Source: Terriglobia bacterium (GTDB taxonomy: Bacteria; Acidobacteriota; Terriglobia; Versatilivoradales; Versatilivoraceae). From it: a DNA stretch of 64,000 bases. A program made the position numbers and the translations under genes. The stretch lies in the NCBI GenBank assembly GCA_022452285.1, contig JAKUNG010000003.1:165470-229469 (forward strand). The letters are read 5' to 3'. The notes under the pieces were generated by a model, which saw only the letters and a program-made list of their open reading frames with translations, did no database searches and was not told the origin of the DNA. Shown here piece by piece: positions 1 through 11,352 of the stretch; the stretch's first letter is position 1; the number at the start of each line of letters is the position of its first letter.

Positions 1-1317
1 GACTTCAGCCTGCATCCGTTGTTTTCGTGGATCAGTGGCTTTCATCTTCTTATACTTGGCCTGAATTTCTTTGATTTTCGGTGCAAACTGTTGCATTTTC
101 TTGCTGGATTTTAGGGATTTAATCCGAAGAGGGAATAAAGCTACATTGATTACAATAGTCAATAGAATGATTGCAACCCCATAGTTGCCCACGACGGAAT
201 AAGTCCATTTCAACCCGTACAGCAAAGGCCTACAAAGAAAAGCAAACCAGCCATAGTCAATCACTCCATCTAGTGCATCGGGTAACACATTAGTATCCTT
301 AGGTCCAACAAAAAGCCTGACACCTTGTCCCGACCCATAAACACCGATATTAAGCAAGATAGTCTCTAAAGGTTCTTCACCTAAATAATCTATAACTCCC
401 TGACTTCCTAAAGAGATACGTCTGATTTGATTAGGACCTGCTGGTAAAAAGACGGCGGCAAAATAATGATCTTCCAAACCAAGAGTTTGGAAGTTCCCCT
501 CCATCGAGCGCCTACTCTCAAGGTCGCTTTCATCAAGACGTTCAATATCTCCTTGGCTTTTAAGAATGACGTATTTTTTAGCCCATGCGTTATTAAGAGT
601 GCGATCGCCAAAACCACCCCTCCACAAAAGAGAGTGGTCCACTGGTCTTCCATTAATTGAGACATTAGAGTCAATCTGAATTTCGTAAGAGTCTGCCTGA
701 AAGGTCAATTGCTTTGTTACCGAGACAATTCCGTCAGAATATTCAAACTTCAATTTTCTTGGTACAGACCCGGAGCCTGAAAAATTAAGGATTGGTGGCC
801 CATCAAAGCGAAAAAGAGCAGTCTTCAATTTTTCAGTAATCTCCGTTTCTTTCTCAATTCTTAGGGAAAGAGGGAATCCCGCTTTTTTTGCCTGCTCTTC
901 GCAGTTGCTCCTCACTTGAGAATCAGCCTTTTCACAATTGAGCGGCAGAAGATTCAAGGCCTCTCCGTTACCATCTCTAAAATCTTTTAGCACCCATTCT
1001 TTTACAATTGCTCCTCTATTGGAAAGGGAAAGCCGGAACCGGTCTGTTTCAACTAAATACGAGTTTTCGGAATTAGCTGAAATTGTTTCAATACCTCCGG
1101 ATTGAAAAAGGCGGGAGCCTGCCGGGGCACTTCGGGGCCCTGCATTTAAAGGTTTATTATTAGCCCGAGGAGCCGTTTTTGAAGTCTCTATTTCTTTACC
1201 TTCAGTTTCTATAATTTCAGGGACTTCTGGAGGGGGTGCAAAGCGTTGAAGTAAATATTGCGAACCAACCAAAACAAGAAGAGAAAGGCTTATGGCTAAT
1301 ATAAAATTTTTGTCCAT
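1..1317 (-). CDS. yidC: Membrane protein insertase YidC (3' end cut by window)
   Basis: YidC/Oxa1 inserts proteins into the inner membrane, with or without SecYEG. The ORF track misses this gene because its stop lies outside the window. I read it from an ATG at 1317 (MDKNFILAISLSLLVLVG) without interruption to base 1, 439 codons. The N-terminal transmembrane anchor is followed by a Pro-rich linker and a large periplasmic domain, the layout of the long Gram-negative form. Near the window edge, KMQQFAPKIKEIQAKYKK matches the conserved cytoplasmic loop of the insertase domain. It lies 21 bp downstream of yidD in the usual rpmH-rnpA-yidD-yidC order. The remaining membrane helices should lie just left of the window. 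Confidence 0.93.
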   Translation of the reverse strand, partial: MDKNFILAISLSLLVLVGSQYLLQRFAPPPEVPEIIETEGKEIETSKTAPRANNKPLNAGPRSAPAGSRLFQSGGIETISANSENSYLVETDRFRLSLSNRGAIVKEWVLKDFRDGNGEALNLLPLNCEKADSQVRSNCEEQAKKAGFPLSLRIEKETEITEKLKTALFRFDGPPILNFSGSGSVPRKLKFEYSDGIVSVTKQLTFQADSYEIQIDSNVSINGRPVDHSLLWRGGFGDRTLNNAWAKKYVILKSQGDIERLDESDLESRRSMEGNFQTLGLEDHYFAAVFLPAGPNQIRRISLGSQGVIDYLGEEPLETILLNIGVYGSGQGVRLFVGPKDTNVLPDALDGVIDYGWFAFLCRPLLYGLKWTYSVVGNYGVAIILLTIVINVALFPLRIKSLKSSKKMQQFAPKIKEIQAKYKKMKATDPRKQRMQAEV

Positions 1318-1338
1318 TGATTTTATGTCTTAAAACCA

Positions 1339-1557
1339 TTAATCAAGAGGATCGTATCCACCTGGGTGAAAAGGATGGCACTTTATCAACCGCTTTAATC
1401 CACGCAGCACCCCGCCTAGGAGACCATACTTACTGATCGCTTGATGGGAATATTCTGAGCAGGACGGCCAAAACCTACAGGCCGGAGGTAGAAACGGCGA
1501 GATAAACTGCTTGTACAAGTAGAGGCAGCGTAACACGCCCTTCTTGAGGAGTTCCAA
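1339..1557 (-). CDS. yidD: Membrane protein insertion efficiency factor YidD
   Basis: This is a 72-residue protein of the YidD (UPF0161) family, a small membrane-associated factor that assists YidC-dependent insertion. The family signature is complete: LYKQFISPFLPPACRFWPSCSEY, then a His-rich tail KCHPFHPGGYDPLD. The Cys residues of the CRFWPSC motif are present. Its start lies inside rnpA, with an 83-bp overlap in another frame, and yidC follows 21 bp after its stop. Translational coupling within the rpmH operon is therefore likely. Confidence 0.93.
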   Translation of the reverse strand: MELLKKGVLRCLYLYKQFISPFLPPACRFWPSCSEYSHQAISKYGLLGGVLRGLKRLIKCHPFHPGGYDPLD

Positions 1558-1903
1558 GGGCCCTCGTCAACTGTTCCAAAAGACGGTTAATTTCCAAAAA
1601 GGTTGCCCTTGACCCCAATCGTCCTGCAGAAGTCTTTGGATGGACAACAACATCAACTCCATAAGGAATCGAAGCCTTGAGAAGCCTTAAAGCCTCTCTG
1701 ATACGACGTTTCAAAAGATTTCTTCTAACAGCATTGCCTAGCCTTCTACCTACTGATATTCCAAAACGTGGAGACTTTAAATCATTGAGGGCAAAAAAAA
1801 GCTGAAGATTGGCCCCCTGTATCCTTTTACCTTTCTCATAGACAACTTGATATTGTCTAGACCCTAGAAGTCGTACACATTTTGGGAAACCCTGATTTAA
1901 CAA
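1475..1903 (-). CDS. rnpA: Ribonuclease P protein component
   Basis: RnpA is the protein subunit of RNase P, which matures the 5' ends of tRNAs together with the RNA subunit. The family signature is seen as RFGISVGRRLGNAVRRNLLKRRIREALR (RNR motif), preceded by an aromatic-rich N-terminal half. The predicted protein is 142 residues. Its last roughly 28 residues read through the start of yidD and match no RnpA motif I know. The start codon is only 9 bp after the rpmH stop, so the two are cotranscribed. The RNase P RNA gene is not in this window. Confidence 0.93.
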   Translation of the reverse strand: MLNQGFPKCVRLLGSRQYQVVYEKGKRIQGANLQLFFALNDLKSPRFGISVGRRLGNAVRRNLLKRRIREALRLLKASIPYGVDVVVHPKTSAGRLGSRATFLEINRLLEQLTRALGTPQEGRVTLPLLVQAVYLAVSTSGL

Positions 1904-1912
1904 TTAACGTCT

Positions 1913-2047
1913 CTACGGTGCCAAACGTTTGCGGCCTTTTGTCCGACGACGTTTGAGTACCAACCGGCCAGCTTTAGTCCTCATTCTAACACGGAAACCA
2001 TGTGTCTTAGCCCTCTTTCGGTTATTAGGACGAAATGTTGGTTGCAT
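1913..2047 (-). CDS. rpmH: 50S ribosomal protein L34
   Basis: This 44-residue, strongly basic protein is too short for the ORF track. It reads [20 protein letters not shown] and then RMRTKAGR...[12 protein letters not shown], the L34 pattern (T-x-N-RKR-x-HGFR-x-RM-T-x-GR-L-RR-KGRK-L). A purine-rich ribosome site (AAGAAGGG) precedes the ATG, and a strong promoter lies about 45 bp upstream. It heads the rpmH-rnpA-yidD-yidC cluster, which diverges from dnaA as in many bacteria. Confidence 0.96.
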   Translation of the reverse strand: MQPTFRPNNRKRAKTHGFRVRMRTKAGRLVLKRRRTKGRKRLAP

Positions 2048-2091
2048 GGGTACCCTTCTTACAGTTTAGGAATTTATAGTCAAGACAGCCC

Positions 2092-2121
2092 TTTATATCA
2101 CATGATTTATTTGACTGTCAA
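2092..2121 (-). promoter_or_regulatory. Sigma70-type promoter for rpmH operon
   Basis: On the minus strand there is a perfect -35 box TTGACA (2116-2121), an 18-bp spacer and a -10 box TATAAA (2092-2097). The leader to the rpmH ATG is about 40 nt. This is the best promoter match in the rpmH-dnaA intergenic region. I found no perfect DnaA box in that gap and no comparably clear promoter pointing to dnaA. Confidence 0.7.
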
Positions 2122-2334
2122 ACCAATTGATTCTTGATGCTACTCCGTCTTAGACAGGACCATTTCTTGGGCATTATTGTTCGTTTTTAGTGAGGATCTT
2201 TCATATTGTAAACTTCTAACCTCTATGCTATCTTAATTTCACAATCAAGACAGCGAAAAGCCTCGCAAATTCTAGATATTTTGTGTAATTTTATCTTTTT
2301 TTGGACTTGGTACTACGATAGATAGAACTTTTCA

Positions 2335-3714
2335 ATGTTGCGAGTTCTGTCAATTTTTAGACGAAGCTCCCAGAAAAACTCCCCTATGAATGTCTGGCAA
2401 AAAATTTTAAAAAACGTCGAACCAAGGATGAACAAACAACTTTTTTCAACCTGGTTCAAACCAACTCAATTTCAAAGCCTCCAAGAAGATAACACTCTTC
2501 ACATAACCGTGCCCAATCCCACCTTTGAGAGTTGGATAAAGGAACACTACTCTGACATGTTACAGGAGGCAGTCCGCGAATCCCAACTTGGAGATTTAAC
2601 ATTTCATTTTCACTCAAAATCTAGCAGCAAGAATGGTTATTCTGTTACCAAACCCAAAGATTCCCCCTATCAAACGGAACTTAATTTTAATTCTGTGGAG
2701 AACTTACTGAATTCCAGATATACCTTTGATCGCTTTGTAGTGGCCTCTTGCAACCAATTTGCCCATGCTGCAGCTTTAGCTGTAACGGAGACTCCAGGTC
2801 GAATTTATAACCCGCTCTTTATCTACGGGGGTGTTGGTTTAGGCAAAACTCACTTAATACAAGCCGTTGGACATGAGATTAAATCAAGAGCCCGTAATGC
2901 TCGCCTTAGTTATGTTTCTTCAGAAAGATTTACAAATGAAGTTGTTAACGCTATACGTTATGATAGAACTTTGGCATTGCGTGAAAAATATCGTAATATT
3001 GATGTCCTCCTAGTAGACGATATTCAGTTTATTTCAGGAAAACAAGCTACCCAACAAGAATTTTTTCACACTTTTAATACCCTTTATGATGCGCAAAAAC
3101 AGTTGGTAGTTTCCAGTGATTCTCTTCCTAAGGAAATCCCAGATATCCAAGAGCGCCTTAAATCTCGATTCGAGTGGGGACTAATTGCAGATATCCAGCC
3201 TCCTGATCTTGAAACTAAAGTTGCAATATTAAAGAAAAAGGCTGCATTCGAGAGCTTCGAGTTACCGGACGACGTCGCCTTTTTTATAGCCAGCAAAATA
3301 GAATCAAACGTTCGAGAATTAGAAGGATCTCTGGTAAGACTGATGGCTTTTAGTTCTCTAACTGATGAACCTGTCTCCCTAGCTATGGCTCAGAAAGCTT
3401 TGAAAGCTATACTTAAATCAGAAGAAAAACATGTAAATATCGAAAAAATTCAAAAAATTGTAGCTGATTACTTTAAACTAAAAGTTTCTGCCCTAAAAGC
3501 CAAAAATAACTCTAAATCAATTACTCTTCCCAGACAAATTGGCATGTACCTGTGCAGAGAATTAACTAAAGCTTCTCTACCAGAAATCGGCAGATCCTTT
3601 GGTGGTAAACATCATACAACGGTTATTCATTCTATAAAAAAAGTTGAGCATCAAAAATCATCCAACAAAGATTATGATAAGCTCATAAAGATGTTTTTTG
3701 ACTCTTTGAAGTAA
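2335..3714 (+). CDS. dnaA: Chromosomal replication initiator DnaA
   Basis: DnaA is the AAA+ ATPase that binds DnaA boxes and opens oriC. In order: domain I (MNVWQKILKNVEPRM...FSTWFKPT), a short linker, an AAA+ domain with Walker A GGVGLGKTH and Walker B VLLVDDIQF, then domain IV with the DnaA signature KHHTTVIHSIKKVE. The track start gives 459 residues. The first 17 match nothing conserved, and an in-frame ATG at 2386 begins exactly at MNVWQKIL, so the true protein may be 442 residues. Neither start has a convincing ribosome site. It is followed by a box-rich gap and dnaN. Confidence 0.97.
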   Translation: MLRVLSIFRRSSQKNSPMNVWQKILKNVEPRMNKQLFSTWFKPTQFQSLQEDNTLHITVPNPTFESWIKEHYSDMLQEAVRESQLGDLTFHFHSKSSSKNGYSVTKPKDSPYQTELNFNSVENLLNSRYTFDRFVVASCNQFAHAAALAVTETPGRIYNPLFIYGGVGLGKTHLIQAVGHEIKSRARNARLSYVSSERFTNEVVNAIRYDRTLALREKYRNIDVLLVDDIQFISGKQATQQEFFHTFNTLYDAQKQLVVSSDSLPKEIPDIQERLKSRFEWGLIADIQPPDLETKVAILKKKAAFESFELPDDVAFFIASKIESNVRELEGSLVRLMAFSSLTDEPVSLAMAQKALKAILKSEEKHVNIEKIQKIVADYFKLKVSALKAKNNSKSITLPRQIGMYLCRELTKASLPEIGRSFGGKHHTTVIHSIKKVEHQKSSNKDYDKLIKMFFDSLK

Positions 3715-3723
3715 TAGCTAAAA

Positions 3724-3925
3724 ATTTCCACAACCATTTCTTTAAATACTGTGGAAAATCTGTTAAATTTATTTTTACAATGTTTTCTTTGTTTTATCAG
3801 ATAGGTTTTCCATAGTTTTATTCACAATATTTATAACTGATTCTAAAGAACTTATATTAATTTTTAACCTTTTAAACAGCACTACTATTACTATATAAAT
3901 AATATATTTAAAATATACCTAGGAT
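3724..3925 (+). other. Probable chromosomal replication origin (oriC)
   Basis: The dnaA-dnaN gap contains two exact matches to TTWTNCACA: TTATTCACA at 3818-3826 on the plus strand and TTTTCCACA at 3750-3758 on the minus strand. One-mismatch copies lie at 3724-3732 (ATTTCCACA), 3806-3814 (TTTTCCATA) and 3870-3878 (TTTTAAACA). Three bases after the last one is CTACTATTACTAT (3882-3894), which reads 3'-GATGATAATGATA-5' on the lower strand like the DnaA-trio, followed by an almost pure A/T tract. Box, trio and AT tract in this order match the bacterial basal unwinding arrangement. Strand bias was not computed. Confidence 0.75.
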
Positions 3926-3929
3926 ATAA

Positions 3930-5060
3930 ATGGAAATTACTGTTAGAAAATCTGATATTGTCAATGAAGTTTTGCTGACACAAGGAGTTGTTGAAAGAAA
4001 AACAACAATCCCAATTTTAGCAAATCTACTGATTGAAACTGGAGAGGACAAAATTAACTTTGCTGCTACTGACCTCGATCTTGGGATAAAGAGCTCCTGC
4101 CCAGCAAAAATTCTAGAAACAGGATCAATTACTACTCCGGCAAAAAATTTCCTGGAGATTATTAGATCTTTACCACCTGATAGGGAGATAAAGATAAAAA
4201 AACTGGAAAATAGTTGGGCACAGATTAAGTGCGGATCAGCAACATTTAAAATTGTCGGATTACCAACTGATAATTTTCCTACTCTACCGGCATGCGAAAC
4301 AGATTTGGTTCAAATACCAGCAAAGATTCTATTAAGACTAATTAATAATACTATTTTTTCAGTTGCTCCAGAAGAGACTCGGTTTGCCTTGAACGGAGCC
4401 TTGTTATTACTAAAGCCGTTAAGTATTACTATGGTTGCTACTGATGGACATCGACTTGCACATATTGAAAAAACTCATGAATTTAATAATATTAATACCG
4501 AAATTAGTACTTTGATTCCTAGAAAAGCATTATTTGAACTTCAAAAAATCCTTGATGGAATTGACGAGAAGGACCAAGAGAAAGAGATGGTTAGCTTTGG
4601 GAGGGATGAGACTCATATATTTTTTAGTATCGGTGGAAGGCTTATGATCGCAAGAATGTTGACGGGACAGTTTCCTAATTATGAGGCGGTTATTCCCAAA
4701 GATAATAAAGAGAGTATTCGTTTAGATAAGATAGACTTCCAGAGCGCTATTGAAAGAATTGCTTTGTTAGCAGATGATAAATCACGTTCGATTCGGGTTG
4801 TTTTAGAGGACCATAAGCTTGAGATTAGTTCGAGTAATGCCAATTTGGGAGAAGCTAACGAACAGATTAAGACAGAGTACGCAGGAGCAAAACTTGAACT
4901 TGGTTTTAATTGTAAGTATCTCTTGGAATTTCTTAAAGCAACTGAAGATCATTCGATTAGTTTCGACTTTAAGGATAGTCAGAGTTCTGGCCTATTAAGG
5001 CCAGCGAATGAAGAAGAAGATTATCGTTATCGTTATATTGTTATGCCAATGAGAATTTAA
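3930..5060 (+). CDS. dnaN: DNA polymerase III beta subunit (sliding clamp)
   Basis: The beta clamp is a ring-shaped dimer that tethers the replicative polymerase. At 376 residues it has the normal family length, with three similar subdomains. The start MEITVRKSDIVNEVLLTQGVVERKTTIPILANLL, the middle FALNGALLLLK...MVATDGHRLAH and the C-terminal YRYIVMPMR are all characteristic. The C-terminal MPMRI supplies the protein-binding pocket region. AGGA lies 5 nt before the ATG. It sits directly after the probable oriC and before recF. Confidence 0.97.
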   Translation: MEITVRKSDIVNEVLLTQGVVERKTTIPILANLLIETGEDKINFAATDLDLGIKSSCPAKILETGSITTPAKNFLEIIRSLPPDREIKIKKLENSWAQIKCGSATFKIVGLPTDNFPTLPACETDLVQIPAKILLRLINNTIFSVAPEETRFALNGALLLLKPLSITMVATDGHRLAHIEKTHEFNNINTEISTLIPRKALFELQKILDGIDEKDQEKEMVSFGRDETHIFFSIGGRLMIARMLTGQFPNYEAVIPKDNKESIRLDKIDFQSAIERIALLADDKSRSIRVVLEDHKLEISSSNANLGEANEQIKTEYAGAKLELGFNCKYLLEFLKATEDHSISFDFKDSQSSGLLRPANEEEDYRYRYIVMPMRI

Positions 5061-5164
5061 GTATTTGTATTGACTTTAGAGTGGTTTTTTGTTCGGTCAA
5101 ACCTACCAAGTAACTCTATTTAAACGAAAATAATTTAAATACACAGCCCTTAGTCCAGCTCGGA

Positions 5165-6286
5165 ATGACCCTATCCAAGCTATTAGTTAGTTTTTTTCGA
5201 AACATTCAAGATGCAGAGGTCCTTTTTTCACCTCAAGCGAACGTCATTTTAGGCGATAACGGTCAAGGGAAAACTAACCTTTTGGAGGCAATTCATGTTT
5301 TATCTCTTACTAAATCATTTCGTACCCACCAGGCTCGTGACTTAATCAACTGGAAAGCTTCTAAATACCATATAAAAGGAGAAATACAAAATAAAGAGGG
5401 CAAATTCCTCCTATCGGTTGAATACTCCCATCTCATCCGAAGAATTTTGGTGAATGATTCTAAAGCAAATCTTATAAGATATTTAGGTCTTCTAACTGTA
5501 GCGGTTTTCTCAACCATTCATGTTGAACAGTTTAAATCTGATGCCGAAATCCGGCGGCGTACAGTGGACAGAGGACTTTATCCAATCCATCCTACCCACC
5601 TCAGAAGGATTTTGGATTATGGTAGATTAATAAAACAGAAAAATTCCTTATTAAGAGAAGGCTCTTCGGGTTATAATAAGAGGAACCGTGATTTGCTGGA
5701 GAGTTGGAATCTTCAAATAGCCGATCTAGGAGCGAGGATTATTAAATCACGTCAGCGTTATATTGAAAAAATCAAGGATAAACTGAATATTCAACAAAAT
5801 TGGTTTACCCCTGAATCCCTAACAGTAAAGTATCTTCCTTCCTTCGAATTCAACACAGATTTGACGCTGGAAGAAACTCATGATCAAATGTTGAAAAAGC
5901 TCTCTCAGGAGAGTCAAAATGAGTTTCGCGCCCGAAGGTCTTTGGTCGGCCCACATCTAGACCAAATTTTATTGCTAGTTAATGGTAAATCAATGCAAAG
6001 ATTTGGGTCAGCAGGTCAACAAAGAAGTTCCCTCCTTGCCTATCAACTGGCCCAAATGGAAATCCATTTTGATGTGAGGGGAGAGTATCCAATTTTTTTA
6101 ATGGATGATGTTGATGCTGAATTGGATGAAGGAAGAATGAATAGTATTTTGAAAGTCTTAGAATCAAAAACTCAAGTTTTTATTACCACCAATAAACCAG
6201 ACTTTATAAAAAAAAAGCGTTTCGGGGATAGTTTGGTTAAAACATTTGAGGTTAAACAGGGTCAGATTAAGGAAATAACTTTTTGA
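5165..6286 (+). CDS. recF: DNA replication and repair protein RecF
   Basis: RecF is an SMC-like ATPase that helps load RecA at gapped DNA in the RecFOR pathway. The 373-residue product has Walker A GDNGQGKTNLLEAIHVLSLTKSFR, the ABC-type signature region FGSAGQQRSSLLAYQLAQ and a Walker B FLMDDVDAELDE. All are complete, and the length is usual. It follows dnaN by about 100 bp and precedes gyrB by 20 bp, so recF-gyrB are probably cotranscribed. Confidence 0.95.
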   Translation: MTLSKLLVSFFRNIQDAEVLFSPQANVILGDNGQGKTNLLEAIHVLSLTKSFRTHQARDLINWKASKYHIKGEIQNKEGKFLLSVEYSHLIRRILVNDSKANLIRYLGLLTVAVFSTIHVEQFKSDAEIRRRTVDRGLYPIHPTHLRRILDYGRLIKQKNSLLREGSSGYNKRNRDLLESWNLQIADLGARIIKSRQRYIEKIKDKLNIQQNWFTPESLTVKYLPSFEFNTDLTLEETHDQMLKKLSQESQNEFRARRSLVGPHLDQILLLVNGKSMQRFGSAGQQRSSLLAYQLAQMEIHFDVRGEYPIFLMDDVDAELDEGRMNSILKVLESKTQVFITTNKPDFIKKKRFGDSLVKTFEVKQGQIKEITF

Positions 6287-6294
6287 CAAAGTAA

Positions 6295-8748
<2,454 letters not shown>

Positions 8749-8791
8749 ATTAAATAACTCCAGAAAGCAATTTTCGAACAAAGAAGATTTT

Positions 8792-11260
8792 ATGGATAAT
8801 CTGCTTCCTTTTGATGGAACACCAATTAGTATCGAAGAGGAGATGAAGCGCTCGTTTTTGGAGTATTCTTTGAGCGTAATTGTTGGTCGAGCTCTGCCCG
8901 ATGCTAGAGACGGTCTAAAGCCTGTCCATCGGAGAGTGCTTTATAGTATGGAGCAGATGGGCTTGGCGTCAAATAGGCCATACCGAAAGTGTGCAAAGAT
9001 TGTGGGAGAAGTCATGGGGAACTATCACCCTCATGGGGATTCTGCCATTTATGACGCCTTGGTTCGAATGGCTCAGGAATTCAACATGCGTTGTCCGTTA
9101 GTGGATGGTCAGGGGAATTTTGGCTCGATTGATGGCGATCCACCTGCGGCAATGCGCTATACCGAGGCAAGATTAGCAAGTGTTGCAAGGGAAATGTTAG
9201 CCGATATTCAGATGGAAACAGTTGATTTTGTTGCTAACTATGATGACAGTCTGAAAGAGCCAGCCTGTCTGCCAAACCGCGTTCCAGCGCTACTAATTAA
9301 CGGGTCAGATGGCATAGCTGTTGGGATGGCAACTAAAATTCCTCCCCATAATCTTAAAGAAGTTATTAATGGCGTTATCCAATTGGTTGAAAAGCCCAAA
9401 TCGAAGGTTGAAGACGTAGCTAATTTCATCCCCGGTCCTGATTTTCCAACCGGTGGGTTTATTTATGGTAAGAGCGGAATTGCCCAAGCCTATAGAACGG
9501 GGAGAGGTTCAATTACTATCCGGGCCAAGGCGGATATTGAAAAACAAACTAACAGTGATAAAGCCTCGATCATTATTACTGAGATTCCCTTTCAAGTGAA
9601 TAAAGCACGGCTGATCGAGAAGATTGCAGACTTGGTTCAAGAGAAAAAACTTGATGGTCTTGTTAATCTTCGGGATGAGAGTGATCGCGATGGAATGCGC
9701 ATCGTTGCTGAACTACGCCGAGGGGTACACCCAGACGTTGTTCTGAATAATCTTTATAAACTGACGCCAATGCAGACTAGTTTTGGCATGAACATGGTGG
9801 CCATTGTCAATGGTCAACCACAAGTGCTTAACCTGTTGTCAGCTCTGCAATGTTTTGTAGATCACCGCATTGAGGTAATTAAACGGAGGAGTAGCTACCA
9901 ATTACGGGCAGCCCAGGAAAGAGCTCATATTATAGAGGGCCTTTTTAAGGCTATAGAAAATATTGATAAGGTAATTAAACTCATTAAAGCCTCGAGTTCT
10001 CGTCCAGAAGCTCGTGAGGGACTCATGCGGGAGTTTGACCTATCGTCAATTCAAGCTAAACGCATAGATGAAATGCAACTGGGGTCTCTGGCAGGGTTGG
10101 AACGAGAAAAGCTTACTCAGGAATATGATAATTTGAGTCAGCGAATTGCCGAATTGCAAGAAATTCTCTCTCAGGATAAAACCCTTAGACGTCTTCTGGT
10201 TAAGGAGTTAAAAGAGGTTCAAAAGAAATACGGGGATGAACGTCGGACACCTATCCGTGATGAAGAAGCGGAGATCAAGCTGGAAGACAGGATTCCTATG
10301 GAAAACGTAATTCTTACTCTAACCAACGATAATTATCTCAAGCGAACTCCTCAAGATATTTTCAAAAGTCAGCACCGTGGTGGCAAAGGTCGCATTGGCG
10401 TAAAGACTCGGGAAACCGACTTTCCCAAGCTGCAAAAAGTAGCTTCAACCCATAGCCATCTTTTAATTTTTACCAATCAGGGAAAGGTCCACTGGAAAAA
10501 GGTTTATGACGTTCCAGATGTTGGACCAACAGGCAAGGGAAGAGCCATTGTTCAGCTGGTCACTTTTGCTCCTGGTGAGAAGGTTGCAACTGTTCTACCC
10601 GTAACTGATTTTGCTGAAGATCAGTTTGTAATGTTTGCTACCCGACTGGGAACAGTCAAGAAGACACGGCTGACGGCTTTTGGTAATCCAAGGTCCCGAG
10701 GGATTCACGCAATCAACTTAGACCCTGGTGATGACCTACTTGCAGTGGAATTAACTACTGGAGAAAATCAAATCTTTTTGGGAACTCGGGAAGGTAAATG
10801 CATTCGTTTCCATGAGAAAAATGTACGGGCTGTGGGCCGTACAGCTCGAGGTGTCAAGGGTATTAGGCTAGGAGCTAAAGATTGTTTGGTCGGAATGACG
10901 GTGAGCGCTGAGGAAGGACAAATTCTTTCGGTTACCGAAAACGGTTACGGGAAGCGAACTTTAATTGGACAGTATCGTAGCCAATCCAGAGGCGGTAAAG
11001 GTGTCATTAATATCAAAACTTCTGACAGGAATGGTCAAGTAGTGGATATTATGAAAGTCGACAAAGAATCACAGGTAGTCTTTATATCTATCCAAGGCCA
11101 GCAGATTAAGCTAGAAGCAGGAAGATTAAGAGCAATTGGCAGAAGCACTCAGGGAGTCCGGCTAATGGAGCTAGATGAGGGTGACAAAATAGCAAACGGA
11201 TGTGTTGTTACCGACCAAACCCAGAAGCTAAAAGACCGTCAATCAAACACGATACATTGA
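8792..11260 (+). CDS. gyrA: DNA gyrase subunit A
   Basis: GyrA breaks and rejoins DNA and wraps it through its C-terminal pinwheel. The 822-residue product starts with [31 protein letters not shown]. The catalytic Tyr is in [10 protein letters not shown]. The quinolone-determining region [17 protein letters not shown] keeps the Ser and Asp found in quinolone-sensitive E. coli GyrA. The gyrase-specific GyrA box is seen as QHRGGKG, with a later QSRGGKG blade motif, which separates it from ParC. It closes the dnaA-dnaN-recF-gyrB-gyrA set. Confidence 0.97.
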   Translation: MDNLLPFDGTPISIEEEMKRSFLEYSLSVIVGRALPDARDGLKPVHRRVLYSMEQMGLASNRPYRKCAKIVGEVMGNYHPHGDSAIYDALVRMAQEFNMRCPLVDGQGNFGSIDGDPPAAMRYTEARLASVAREMLADIQMETVDFVANYDDSLKEPACLPNRVPALLINGSDGIAVGMATKIPPHNLKEVINGVIQLVEKPKSKVEDVANFIPGPDFPTGGFIYGKSGIAQAYRTGRGSITIRAKADIEKQTNSDKASIIITEIPFQVNKARLIEKIADLVQEKKLDGLVNLRDESDRDGMRIVAELRRGVHPDVVLNNLYKLTPMQTSFGMNMVAIVNGQPQVLNLLSALQCFVDHRIEVIKRRSSYQLRAAQERAHIIEGLFKAIENIDKVIKLIKASSSRPEAREGLMREFDLSSIQAKRIDEMQLGSLAGLEREKLTQEYDNLSQRIAELQEILSQDKTLRRLLVKELKEVQKKYGDERRTPIRDEEAEIKLEDRIPMENVILTLTNDNYLKRTPQDIFKSQHRGGKGRIGVKTRETDFPKLQKVASTHSHLLIFTNQGKVHWKKVYDVPDVGPTGKGRAIVQLVTFAPGEKVATVLPVTDFAEDQFVMFATRLGTVKKTRLTAFGNPRSRGIHAINLDPGDDLLAVELTTGENQIFLGTREGKCIRFHEKNVRAVGRTARGVKGIRLGAKDCLVGMTVSAEEGQILSVTENGYGKRTLIGQYRSQSRGGKGVINIKTSDRNGQVVDIMKVDKESQVVFISIQGQQIKLEAGRLRAIGRSTQGVRLMELDEGDKIANGCVVTDQTQKLKDRQSNTIH

Positions 11261-11270
11261 TAACCTGAAA

Positions 11271-11290
11271 AACCATCAAGCTTGATAGTT
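11271..11290 (+). terminator. Possible hairpin terminator after gyrA
   Basis: AACcATCAAGCTTGATaGTT forms a near-perfect inverted repeat beginning 11 bp after the gyrA stop, between convergent genes. It lacks a real T tract on the plus strand, so intrinsic termination is only a possibility. Confidence 0.3.
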
Positions 11291-11352
11291 AATTAAAGCC
11301 AAAAGGGCAAAGCAGTACTAGAATCTCGTTGTTTGGCTGGAGAAACAATGAA

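Noticed and set aside
408-674. 88-residue minus-strand ORF and its plus-strand partner at 466-660
   Set aside because: Both are shadows inside yidC, which is open throughout in the correct frame.
2048-2334. Second DnaA-box cluster in the rpmH-dnaA gap
   Set aside because: No exact TTWTNCACA match was found there; TTATATCACA is too long and does not fit.
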